DNA from: JANQNX01 sp965601665
GTDB lineage: Bacteria > Pseudomonadota > Gammaproteobacteria > Eutrophobiales > Eutrophobiaceae
Assembly: GCA_965601665.1 (NCBI GenBank)
Contig: OZ271833.1
Coordinates: 558,001 to 622,000 of the forward strand
Reading direction: 5' to 3'
Length of the DNA: 64,000 nucleotides
Below the pieces are notes generated by a model, which had not been told where the DNA came from, searched no databases, and worked only from the letters and a program-made list of their open reading frames with translations. This document shows positions 41,969 through 50,426 of the stretch, piece after piece. Position 1 is the stretch's first letter; every line of letters starts with the position of its first letter. Both the position numbers and the translations under genes were made by a program.

Positions 41969-43999
41969 TTATTCAGCTTTGCTGACCTCGACCATTGCAT
42001 CGAAGGCAGATTGCCCCGCGCTAAATGCAAACAGGTCGACAGCAGCATCGGGAATGCAAGGTGCCCCACTGGTTAACCGGTTGATGCCTTGCCATCCATC
42101 CCGCATCCAGACTATACCTTTTGCTATATCGTCAGTAACAAGCGCCCGGGCTTGCATATCTCCCCGTTGATTATATATTCGAACCCGGTCTTTATTATTT
42201 ATACCACGTGTTGCTGCATCCTCTGTGGAAAGCCACAGTTCGGGTTCCTTGTTATGTTTGCTTAGTCCAGGCAAGGCCTGACCATGATCATAGAATGCAT
42301 GAAAGTGTTTGAGTGTGCGTCCTTGCCTGAATGCAAGCGGATATGAATCAACATCGGTGTTCTCATAGGACGGAAGGGGTGACAGGCCAACATCCAGCGC
42401 CTGTTGGGAATAAAATTCGACCTTTCCAGAAGGCGTTGGATAATTGTGTTTTGTGTAAGCCTGGTGTTTGATATTTAACGGGCGTATGCCTCCTGCTTCC
42501 CTGAGTTTGGCAACGGTTGCATGGTGGGTCGAAGGGTGACAGATGACGGCATCAATAAACCCTTCGTCATTATCCCATGGAAAAAAATCCTCGACTTCGA
42601 AATGCTGAGCCAGTTGTTGCAAGAGCTGACTTAGCGTACGGGTCTCAGCGGGAGCGGGTAGCGCCTGCTCCATGAAATAGAGATGCGTGTTTGTCATTTT
42701 GCATCCAATTTGCTCCAGCCATGCTGTAGCCGGTAGTACAATATCTGCATACTTGCGTGTGGTGTCGTTATCAAACAGATCATGACAAATAACCAGGTCC
42801 ATCTCTTCCAACGCATTCTCGATTTCAACACTGTTGGCAAAGGAAGACAGCATATTGGTACCTGACAACAACAGTGCCTTGACCTTTTCATTAAGCATTG
42901 CTTCTGTCATCGCCGACATCTGGTTGGGCACAATATTTTTACAGCGATTGCCTGAATCCGGTGTAATAGCATTTAAGCCTTGTCCTGAACTACTCGCACC
43001 ATGTCTCGGTCCGAGTCCGGCGCCCGGTACACCGAGTTTCCCTGATAATGCCGGCAGACATGCAATAGCCCTGGCTGCTTGCCAGCCATGTCGCTGTTTA
43101 TGCATGGAGCTACCACCAACAAGTATCATGGCTTGCTTCGTTGCCGCGTAGTCTCTGCTCAGTTGTTTTATCGTGTTACTGTCTATGCCCGTCATTGTTG
43201 CGGCCCATTCAGGTGTATATTGCTGGATATGTTCGACGAGTGCCTCAAAGCCAAGGGTATGCCTGTCGATAAACGTCTGGTCAACTAATTGTTCTGTTAC
43301 CAATACGTGCATCATCGCTAGCGCCAGGGCTGCATCGCTGCCCGCCTTAATCGGATAATAATCATCCGCTAGCGCTGCCGCCTCGCTACGACGAATATCA
43401 ATCGTAATGATGCGAGCGCCACGCTTTCTTGCCTTTGTTAAATGCGGGGCCGTGTTAGGTTGGCTGGCGATATTGGCGCCCCAGAGAATAATCAGATTGG
43501 CATTAGCTGACATGTCTTCTTTTGTATGCACATCCAGTACGCCGGTTAGCCCAAAACCAAAACCGGGTAATCCCCAGCAAATCATTGCCGGGTGCCACCA
43601 CTGGCAACCGTACAGGTGTGCAAATCGCCTCGATAACAGGCCGCCGAGTCGCGTGCCGTAATTTGTCGCTGCATCACCATGGCCAAGCCAGATACCGAAT
43701 TCTTCCGGTTTGATCTTGCTTAATCGGGAAGTGATTTCAGTCAATGCATCCTGCCAGCTGACGGTTTCCCAGTTCGAATCGCGTTGACGTCTGATTTTTG
43801 GGTAAAGAATTCGCCGGGGGTTATTAATAATTTGATGTGCTGCCTGTCCACGCAGGCACAGGAAACCCTGGCTGTCAGGATTTTCGTCATCGCCAGTGAT
43901 TGACTCAAGTTGATTCCCTGTAACCGTCACCTTCATACCACACAGTGTTGGATGGCAGTTCATCGGACACATGGTACGAACTGTGTGGCTTTCAGACAT
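41969..43999 (-). CDS. Molybdopterin-dependent oxidoreductase (bisMGD, DMSO-reductase superfamily)
   Basis: About 676 residues from ATG 43999. A start at 44071 would add an unlike N-terminus and overlap egtD. An N-terminal [4Fe-4S] site is CPMNCHPTLC…GFLCLRG, then the molybdopterin domain (GHGDAATNYGTRLGGLLSRRFAHLYG, IILWGANIA, IVLPATAWLEQIG) and the dinucleotide-binding C-terminal domain (FRQGRTLKHFHAFYDHG). It has no Tat signal and would be cytoplasmic. No electron-transfer subunits are adjacent. The substrate is not deducible from this sequence. Confidence 0.9.
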   Translation of the reverse strand: MSESHTVRTMCPMNCHPTLCGMKVTVTGNQLESITGDDENPDSQGFLCLRGQAAHQIINNPRRILYPKIRRQRDSNWETVSWQDALTEITSRLSKIKPEEFGIWLGHGDAATNYGTRLGGLLSRRFAHLYGCQWWHPAMICWGLPGFGFGLTGVLDVHTKEDMSANANLIILWGANIASQPNTAPHLTKARKRGARIITIDIRRSEAAALADDYYPIKAGSDAALALAMMHVLVTEQLVDQTFIDRHTLGFEALVEHIQQYTPEWAATMTGIDSNTIKQLSRDYAATKQAMILVGGSSMHKQRHGWQAARAIACLPALSGKLGVPGAGLGPRHGASSSGQGLNAITPDSGNRCKNIVPNQMSAMTEAMLNEKVKALLLSGTNMLSSFANSVEIENALEEMDLVICHDLFDNDTTRKYADIVLPATAWLEQIGCKMTNTHLYFMEQALPAPAETRTLSQLLQQLAQHFEVEDFFPWDNDEGFIDAVICHPSTHHATVAKLREAGGIRPLNIKHQAYTKHNYPTPSGKVEFYSQQALDVGLSPLPSYENTDVDSYPLAFRQGRTLKHFHAFYDHGQALPGLSKHNKEPELWLSTEDAATRGINNKDRVRIYNQRGDMQARALVTDDIAKGIVWMRDGWQGINRLTSGAPCIPDAAVDLFAFSAGQSAFDAMVEVSKAE

Positions 44000-44024
44000 T
44001 CTGATTAGCTGGTCGACATGCTGG

Positions 44025-45011
44025 TCAGGGAACAACCCAAAGTGAATCCACGAAGCGTTCTTCGTCATCAACGAAGTGCCGTACTACCTCAAATCCTGCA
44101 TCTTCAGCCATTTGTTCGATGTCTTCTTCGAGATATTTGAATGAATATTCCAGGTGGATAGGTTCAGCCTTATCAAAGTCAAAGTACTGATCCAGTGCTT
44201 CAATAAAAACACGTTGTCGTTTCCTGGAAATAAGAAAGCTCTCCATTGCGCCCAGTCTCGGATTATAGGCGCCGTAATGTTCAAACTGTTCAAGATCGAA
44301 CTGCCCGCCAAGCTCACGATTTATCCGTGCCAACAGGTTTAGATTGAATAAACGGGTATAGCCAGCACTGTCGTTGTAGGCCCGGTTTAAAGTTGAAATG
44401 TCTTTTTTCAAGTCAAAACCAATTAGGGCATGGTCGCCAGGTTTCAGTATGCCATGCAGTTTTGCCAGGAATCGTTGGCTTTGTAATGGATTGAAGTTGC
44501 CAATGTTAGAGCCAAGAAACAGCACCAGCTGTGTATTGCCAGAGTGCTGTCGCACATGGCTCAAGCCGGCAAAGTAGTCGGCGATCACACCATGAATCGT
44601 TAGTAGTTCATGTTGGCCAAGCGTTTCTGCAAGTTGGTCCATGGCCTTTGCAGAAATATCGATCGGGTAGAGGTTTATCCTGGAATTGCGTGTCAGGAAA
44701 CCGTCAAGGAGCAGTTCAGTCTTGTGTCCATCGCCGACGCCAAGTTCGATAATATCAATGACATCGGCATTGATGCTGGCAGCCAGATCGCTGCTTATGG
44801 TTTCAAGGATACTGTACTCGGCACGGGTCAGATAGTAATCCTCGTGTGCGGTAATTTTCTGAAACAGGATACTGCCCTTGTCGTCGTAGAAGTATTGTGC
44901 GGGTATTTGCCTCGGCCTTGCCTGTAGTCCTTGTAGTACATCCCGGGCAAACTGGCTCTCGGTGATTGACTGGTTAGCATCCTGTTGTGCGATCAGGTTT
45001 TCAATTTTCAT
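44025..45011 (-). CDS. egtD: L-histidine N(α)-methyltransferase EgtD
   Basis: 328 residues. SAM-dependent, converts histidine to hercynine, the first step of ergothioneine synthesis. The family pattern is clear: ARDVLQGLQARPRQIPAQYFYDDKGS in the first 50 residues, the SAM-binding ELGVGDGHKTELLL near residue 92, LGSNIGNF, and LIGFDLKKD. The C-terminal EYSFKYLEEDIEQMAEDAGF and DEERFVDSLWV end also fit. It follows egtB with a four-base overlap in the same operon. Ergothioneine would give protection from oxidants. Confidence 0.95.
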   Translation of the reverse strand: MKIENLIAQQDANQSITESQFARDVLQGLQARPRQIPAQYFYDDKGSILFQKITAHEDYYLTRAEYSILETISSDLAASINADVIDIIELGVGDGHKTELLLDGFLTRNSRINLYPIDISAKAMDQLAETLGQHELLTIHGVIADYFAGLSHVRQHSGNTQLVLFLGSNIGNFNPLQSQRFLAKLHGILKPGDHALIGFDLKKDISTLNRAYNDSAGYTRLFNLNLLARINRELGGQFDLEQFEHYGAYNPRLGAMESFLISRKRQRVFIEALDQYFDFDKAEPIHLEYSFKYLEEDIEQMAEDAGFEVVRHFVDDEERFVDSLWVVP

Positions 45012-46261
45012 TTGCTGTCCCTTGCCAGGCGGATGCCGGAAAACATCCAGCGCTGATGTGGTTCATAAAAGTTTCGGTAGCTATGGCGCAAGTGCCCCTC
45101 GGGTGTCGCTATACAACCCCCGCGCAATACAAACTGGTTACACATGAATTTACCGTTGTACTCATGCAGGGGTCCTGCAAAGGTCTTGAATCCGGGGTAA
45201 GGGGAATAATGACTTGCTGTCCAGCACCATAATTGATTCCCTGCATTGCCATTATAGGGTTGTAATGCCAGCGGCCTGGATTGTTCTGTTGCAATCTTGC
45301 CTAGTTGCAATGCCACCTCGTATTCCTGTTCGGTTGGTAATCGAGCGTGCGCCCAGGCAGCAAAGGCACTGGCTTCAAAATAGCTCATGTGACAAACGGG
45401 CGCATTCATATCCAATGGCCGCAAGCCATGTAATGTAAATTCATACCAGCTGCCATCTTTCTGGAACCAGTAGAGCGGGGACGTAATACCGTGCTCCCTG
45501 ATAAAGTCGTAACCCTTGCTTAACCAGTAAGCGGGTTTGTCGTAACCACTGTTTTCCATGAACGCAAGGTATTCAGCGTTACTAACAAGTCCCTGCCTGA
45601 TATGACAATCGTGCAGGTAGATCTTATGCCGGGGTTGTTCATTATCGTAGGCAAAGCTATTGCCTTCACTGTGCCCAATCTCATAGAGGCCCTCGGTAAG
45701 CGGCACCCAGTCCTGATTCGGGGCAGGACTGGCGGGAAGGGGTTGGCTGGCATAACAGGGCGCAATCGGATTGATACCTAATATGTATTTAATGTCCATG
45801 TACAGGAGTTCCTGGTGCTGCTGCTCGTGATGCAGGCCTAATTCAATCAATTTCAGGGCCTCGTTATCCAGGTTGCCTGATTGCAACAGTGCCAACACAG
45901 CAGCATCAACCTGACTCCTGTAAGCAAGCACCTCATCAACAGTAGGGCGGGATAGTTGGCCTCGTTCAGCCTGTATCCAGTGTTTGCCTGCCCCCTTGTA
46001 GTATGAGTTGAACAACTCGGTATAGCCCGCATTCATGCGCTGGTAGCCCTCTACCTGGTTCGCAAGAAGCATTTCCTCGAAAAACCAGGTCGTATGACCA
46101 AGATGCCATTTTGGCGGGCTTACCTCGGGACAGGGCTGAATCGTATAGTCTTCGATTGCCAATGGCTGGCAGATTGCAACTGAATGATCGCGCACTTGTT
46201 GAAAGCGCGATGATAGTCGTCGGGAAATAACAGGTTCCGCAGTTGGAGATGGTTTAACCAT
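45008..46261 (-). CDS. egtB: Ergothioneine biosynthesis sulfoxide synthase EgtB
   Basis: 417 residues. The non-haem iron enzyme that joins hercynine to a thiol (γ-Glu-Cys or Cys) with oxygen. The DinB-like N-terminal domain has the three-His iron site: HLGHTTWFFEEMLL and GLHHEQQHQELL (HxxxH). The C-terminal half is an FGE-sulfatase domain with NEQPRHKIYLHD, LPTEQEYEVAL and the ending HLRHSYRNFYEPHQRW followed by GIRLARD. It overlaps egtD by four bases. Thiol-donor type (EgtB1 vs EgtB2) cannot be told by eye. Confidence 0.95.
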   Translation of the reverse strand: MVKPSPTAEPVISRRLSSRFQQVRDHSVAICQPLAIEDYTIQPCPEVSPPKWHLGHTTWFFEEMLLANQVEGYQRMNAGYTELFNSYYKGAGKHWIQAERGQLSRPTVDEVLAYRSQVDAAVLALLQSGNLDNEALKLIELGLHHEQQHQELLYMDIKYILGINPIAPCYASQPLPASPAPNQDWVPLTEGLYEIGHSEGNSFAYDNEQPRHKIYLHDCHIRQGLVSNAEYLAFMENSGYDKPAYWLSKGYDFIREHGITSPLYWFQKDGSWYEFTLHGLRPLDMNAPVCHMSYFEASAFAAWAHARLPTEQEYEVALQLGKIATEQSRPLALQPYNGNAGNQLWCWTASHYSPYPGFKTFAGPLHEYNGKFMCNQFVLRGGCIATPEGHLRHSYRNFYEPHQRWMFSGIRLARDSK

Positions 46262-46424
46262 AATCGTAATGAGTGTACTGGATGTAATTAATGATATTAT
46301 TACATTTCAGCCCGTTATGACTGATAGTACGTAGTTAACCGCATAAAGTTAATTCAGCGTACTGCTAATTGCTAAATAATTGATCCTGTTCTGGAACATA
46401 GCCGTGACACATAGTCTAAATGTT

Positions 46425-46694
46425 ATGCAACATCGATTGCTTACAGTTATATCTTCGCTTGCGATAGCGTCCATCCTGCTTATTCCCTCTGTGGCGTCAG
46501 CCGAAGACAGACAAGCTCCGCAGGAAAAGACCATTGATGGCAAGCTACTGCTGCCCGACAACTACGATACCGGAAAAGAGAAAAAATGCCTTACGGTGTG
46601 TGAAGAATGGGGGGAAGACTGTATACTTAACCCCGCAACAGGTAGCCGTAAATGTCGCCGCGTCTGCAAGTCGTTTGCAGAAGAATGCTTCTAG
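46425..46694 (+). CDS. Small secreted six-cysteine protein with duplicated C-x3-C-x6-C unit
   Basis: 89 residues from ATG 46425 (a GTG at 46404 is an alternative). The signal peptide (LLTVISSLAIASILLIPSVASA) is followed by an acidic/basic linker. Then come two copies of C-x3-C-x6-C separated by ten residues: CLTVCEEWGEDC and CRRVCKSFAEEC. The alignment of V, aromatic and E/D positions in both copies shows an internal duplication. Family unrecognised. Six cysteines in an exported protein suggest three disulfides or a metal site. No operon partner is close; egtB is divergent. Confidence 0.75.
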   Translation: MQHRLLTVISSLAIASILLIPSVASAEDRQAPQEKTIDGKLLLPDNYDTGKEKKCLTVCEEWGEDCILNPATGSRKCRRVCKSFAEECF

Positions 46695-46814
46695 CATTAC
46701 CGTGACGGGCCAGTGTTGTGACACCCCGATAATACCCGTTTATTCAATCCTGGTATGACTTCCGGTACAGTTTGTGCTTGGTTTTTTTGTGGTTGGGGTA
46801 TTTATGTCGTCATG

Positions 46815-46899
<85 letters not shown>

Positions 46900-46975
46900 C
46901 CTATATGCCGGATTATTGTCAGAGCTTTTAAGCTATTGAATTTATTATAATTATACCTGAGAGGTTAAGAAAGGG

Positions 46976-48292
46976 ATGCAAGTATCCGTTGAAAATACAG
47001 GCTCACTCGAGCGCAAGGTGCGCGTTGCCGTACCTGAGGAAAAGATTTCGTCCGAGGTTGATACCCGGTTACAGCGCTTAAGCAAGACGACGAAAGTTCA
47101 GGGGTTTCGTCCCGGTAAGGCGCCAATGAAAGTAATCCAGGGTCGTTATGGCGTACAGGTCAGACAGGAAGTCATTGGCGAAATGTTGCAGTCCAGTCTA
47201 TATGAAGCCCTGAACCAGGAAAACCTGAAGCCTGCCGGTCCGCCAAGGATTGAAGAAATTAACGATGAAAGTGGTCAGGATCTTGCGTTTACCGCGGTAA
47301 TCGAAATATATCCGGAATTTGAGTTAAAGCCCGTTGCAGAACTTGAAGTTGAGCGACCTGCCTGCGCCATTGCAGACGACGAAGTCACTGAAATGATTGA
47401 AAAATTACGCAAGCAACAGCGTACTACTGCGGAAGTTGAACGCGCTGCGCAAGACGGTGATATTGTCGATATCGATTTTGAGGGTTTTCTTGACGGCGAA
47501 GCATTCGAGGGTGGTAAGGCCGAAAATTACAAGCTTGAACTGGGTTCCAACAGTTTTATTGAAGGGTTTGAAGCTGGTCTGGTAGGCAGGTCTGCAGGTG
47601 ATGAAGACATGCTTCAACTCACGTTTCCTGAAGACTATGGCAAGGAAGAACTGAAGGGTAAGGACGTGGAATTCAAGGTGAAAGTGAATTCAGTCAGTGA
47701 ACCGGTGTTGCCTGATCTGGATGCAAAATTCATGGAAATGTTTGGTGTCAAGGACGGTGACGAGTCTGCTTTCAGGGCTGAAATCAAGCGCAACATGGAG
47801 CGGGAAGCCACGATGGCGCTACGCCAACAGGTCAAAAGTATCGTCCTGGATGCACTCAATGCGGCCAATGATATCGAACTGCCACAGGGTATGGTGGAAA
47901 GTGAAAGCCAGCGTATACGTGATGAGCTTGCCGAAAATATGAAGCGCCAGGGAATTGATCCACAGCCTGTTGGTAAGGCTGAGGAAAGCTTGTTTGCCGA
48001 GCAGGCAATGAAAAGAGTATCCCTGCAACTGATTGTGGCCGAGATTATCAAGCAGAATGATATCAAGGCAGAGGCCCCCCAGGTCCGTGCCATGGTCGAG
48101 GACATGGCCGCCGGGTATGAAGATCCGAATGCTGTGATCAATTACTATTATTCTGACCAGAAAAACCTGCAACAGGTAGAAGCACTGGTGTTGGAAGAAG
48201 AAGTGATCAACTGGGTTTTGGCCAATGCAAAGGTAACAGAAAAGCCAAGTTCGTTTGACGAAATTATGAATAAAGGGCAGACTGCCTATTAA
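46976..48292 (+). CDS. tig: Trigger factor
   Basis: 438 residues, the standard length. The N-terminal ribosome-binding domain carries the signature GFRPGKAPM at about residues 43–51. The central FKBP-type prolyl isomerase domain (about 150–245, DGDIVDIDFEGFLDGEAFEGG) and the C-terminal chaperone arms (helical) follow. It meets nascent chains at the ribosome exit. It is the first gene of the tig–clpP–clpX–lon proteostasis cluster. Confidence 0.97.
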   Translation: MQVSVENTGSLERKVRVAVPEEKISSEVDTRLQRLSKTTKVQGFRPGKAPMKVIQGRYGVQVRQEVIGEMLQSSLYEALNQENLKPAGPPRIEEINDESGQDLAFTAVIEIYPEFELKPVAELEVERPACAIADDEVTEMIEKLRKQQRTTAEVERAAQDGDIVDIDFEGFLDGEAFEGGKAENYKLELGSNSFIEGFEAGLVGRSAGDEDMLQLTFPEDYGKEELKGKDVEFKVKVNSVSEPVLPDLDAKFMEMFGVKDGDESAFRAEIKRNMEREATMALRQQVKSIVLDALNAANDIELPQGMVESESQRIRDELAENMKRQGIDPQPVGKAEESLFAEQAMKRVSLQLIVAEIIKQNDIKAEAPQVRAMVEDMAAGYEDPNAVINYYYSDQKNLQQVEALVLEEEVINWVLANAKVTEKPSSFDEIMNKGQTAY

Positions 48293-48326
48293 AGTTGTAC
48301 ATGTAGATGACCGCTAAGTTGAGACT

Positions 48327-48983
48327 ATGAATGATAATGAAATCAAGGCACTAAACCTGGTGCCAATGGTCGTCGAGCAGACGTCGCGTGGTGAACGAGC
48401 CTATGACATCTACTCCCGACTATTGAAAGAACGCGTCATCTTTTTGGTTGGTCCGGTTGAAGACCAGGTAGCCAATTTGATCGTAGCCCAGTTGCTCTAT
48501 CTGGAATCAGAAAATCCCGATAAAGACATCCACTTCTATATCAATTCCCCTGGCGGTTCAGTGACAGCCGGTCTGGGTATTTACGATACGATGCAATTCA
48601 TCAAGCCGAATGTCAGCACAATGTGTGTTGGACAAGCAGCGAGTATGGGCGCGTTATTGCTGGCTGGCGGTGAATCAGGGAAACGTTACTGTTTGCCGCA
48701 TTCACGCGTGATGATTCATCAACCACTTGGGGGATTCCAGGGACAAGCGACTGACATTGATATACACGCGCGTGAAATTTTGTACGCACGTGAGCGTTTA
48801 AACCATATACTGGCCAATCATACTGGTCAGCCACTGGAGACAATACAGAGTGATACCGAGCGTGATAATTTCATGAGCGCTGAGAAAGCTCAGGAATACG
48901 GGATCATTGATAATGTACTTTCAGCACGACCAAGCCTTGGTGAAGAGGCCGGAGCGATGAAGGAAGAGGCGACAACTGAATAA
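48327..48983 (+). CDS. clpP: ATP-dependent Clp protease proteolytic subunit
   Basis: 218 residues. The catalytic Ser is in GQAASMGALLLAGG, the His in PHSRVMIHQPLGG, and the Asp lies further on near RDNFMSAEKAQEYG; SPGGSVTAGLGIYDTMQ is the usual strand/turn. It assembles as a tetradecamer with ClpX (34 bp downstream). The short N-terminal segment before LVPMVVEQTSRGERAYDIYS is the processed propeptide. Confidence 0.97.
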   Translation: MNDNEIKALNLVPMVVEQTSRGERAYDIYSRLLKERVIFLVGPVEDQVANLIVAQLLYLESENPDKDIHFYINSPGGSVTAGLGIYDTMQFIKPNVSTMCVGQAASMGALLLAGGESGKRYCLPHSRVMIHQPLGGFQGQATDIDIHAREILYARERLNHILANHTGQPLETIQSDTERDNFMSAEKAQEYGIIDNVLSARPSLGEEAGAMKEEATTE

Positions 48984-49016
48984 AGAGACGAAATTCGGAG
49001 ACGTTCGGAGCAATTT

Positions 49017-50294
49017 ATGACTGACCGCAAGAATAGTAAGAATGATGGTGATCGACTTTTATACTGCTCTTTCTGTGGCAAGAGTCAGCATGAAGTCAGG
49101 AAGCTGATCGCCGGTCCCTCTGTTTTTATCTGTGATGAATGCGTTGAGCTTTGTAATGACATTATCCGTGAGGAAATCCAGGAAAAATCAGTAACCGGTT
49201 CGGGTACCAGCCTGCCAACCCCGCATGAAATTAACAAGATCCTCGATGAATATGTCATAGGTCAGACGCGCGCCAAGAAAATACTTTCTGTAGCCGTATA
49301 CAATCATTACAAGCGCCTTGAGCAAGGCATGAAAAAGTCAGAGGTAGAACTGGCAAAAAGTAATGTATTGCTGATAGGGCCTACGGGAAGTGGTAAGACA
49401 CTTTTGGCCGAAACCCTGGCCAGATTATTAAACGTACCTTTTACCATTGCCGATGCGACTACGCTTACCGAGGCTGGCTACGTGGGTGAGGATGTTGAAA
49501 ATATCATCCAGAAGCTTTTACAAAAATGTGACTACGATGTTGAGAAGGCACAGACCGGCATTGTCTACATCGACGAAATTGACAAGATTTCACGTAAGTC
49601 AGACAACCCCTCTATTACCCGCGATGTCTCCGGCGAAGGTGTGCAGCAGGCGCTGCTAAAATTAATTGAAGGCACTGTTGCTTCGGTACCGCCACAGGGC
49701 GGTCGCAAGCATCCGCAGCAGGAATTCCTGCAGGTTAACACTGGTAATATCCTGTTTATCTGCGGTGGTGCCTTTGCCGGCCTGGACAAGATTATTCGCG
49801 AACGTTCTGAAAAAGGTGGCATAGGTTTCTCTGCCGAGGTGAAAAGCAAGGACGATCGCAAGAGCATTAGTGAGATCATTCACACGGTCGAGCCCGAGGA
49901 TTTGATTAAATATGGACTCATTCCAGAATTCGTAGGCCGATTACCGGTTGCTGCGACACTGGATGAGCTCGATGAAGACCAGTTGGTACAAATACTGCTG
50001 GAACCAAAGAATGCGATTACCAAGCAGTATGCCCGTTTGTTTGATATGGAAGGCTGTGAACTCGAATTTCGTGAAGATGCGCTGCTGGCAGTAGCCAGAA
50101 AGTCTATGGAGCGAAAGACTGGCGCACGTGGTTTACGTTCGATAATGGAGAATGTGCTGCTTGATACCATGTATGACTTACCATCCATGGAAAATGTCAC
50201 CAAGGTCGTTATCGATGAAGGCGTGATTAATGGTGAATCGGATCCGCTGATGATTTACGACGGATCAGACATTCCCAAGGCTGCATCCGATTAG
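49017..50294 (+). CDS. clpX: ClpXP unfoldase subunit ClpX
   Basis: 425 residues. N-terminal zinc-binding domain CSFCGKSQHEVRKLI…ICDECVELC (four Cys), Walker A GPTGSGKTLL near residue 118, Walker B VYIDEIDKI, the pore motif GYVGED, sensor and RKxGARGLR (KTGARGLRSI) motifs. AAA+ unfoldase that delivers substrates to ClpP. It follows clpP directly. The region after it has a 7-bp GCGCAGC hairpin (50305–50335) without a T-tract. Confidence 0.97.
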   Translation: MTDRKNSKNDGDRLLYCSFCGKSQHEVRKLIAGPSVFICDECVELCNDIIREEIQEKSVTGSGTSLPTPHEINKILDEYVIGQTRAKKILSVAVYNHYKRLEQGMKKSEVELAKSNVLLIGPTGSGKTLLAETLARLLNVPFTIADATTLTEAGYVGEDVENIIQKLLQKCDYDVEKAQTGIVYIDEIDKISRKSDNPSITRDVSGEGVQQALLKLIEGTVASVPPQGGRKHPQQEFLQVNTGNILFICGGAFAGLDKIIRERSEKGGIGFSAEVKSKDDRKSISEIIHTVEPEDLIKYGLIPEFVGRLPVAATLDELDEDQLVQILLEPKNAITKQYARLFDMEGCELEFREDALLAVARKSMERKTGARGLRSIMENVLLDTMYDLPSMENVTKVVIDEGVINGESDPLMIYDGSDIPKAASD

Positions 50295-50426
50295 CAAACT
50301 CATTGCGCAGCTGAGTACTTCGTTCAATGCTGCGCGTGTCCTGCTTGAAAAGCAGGCAATGATCTCCATATATATGATGGTGAACTACAAAAACCGCCAT
50401 CCAACACTTTTTGAATAAAGGTTCCT

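Noticed and set aside
44000..44071. An N-terminal extension of the molybdopterin oxidoreductase to 44071
   Set aside because: It overlaps the egtD 3' end and adds residues unlike the family; the ATG at 43999 directly before SESHTVRTMCPMNC is the better start.
50305..50335. Hairpin between clpX and lon
   Set aside because: A 7-bp stem without a T-tract or other support; too weak to call a terminator or regulator.
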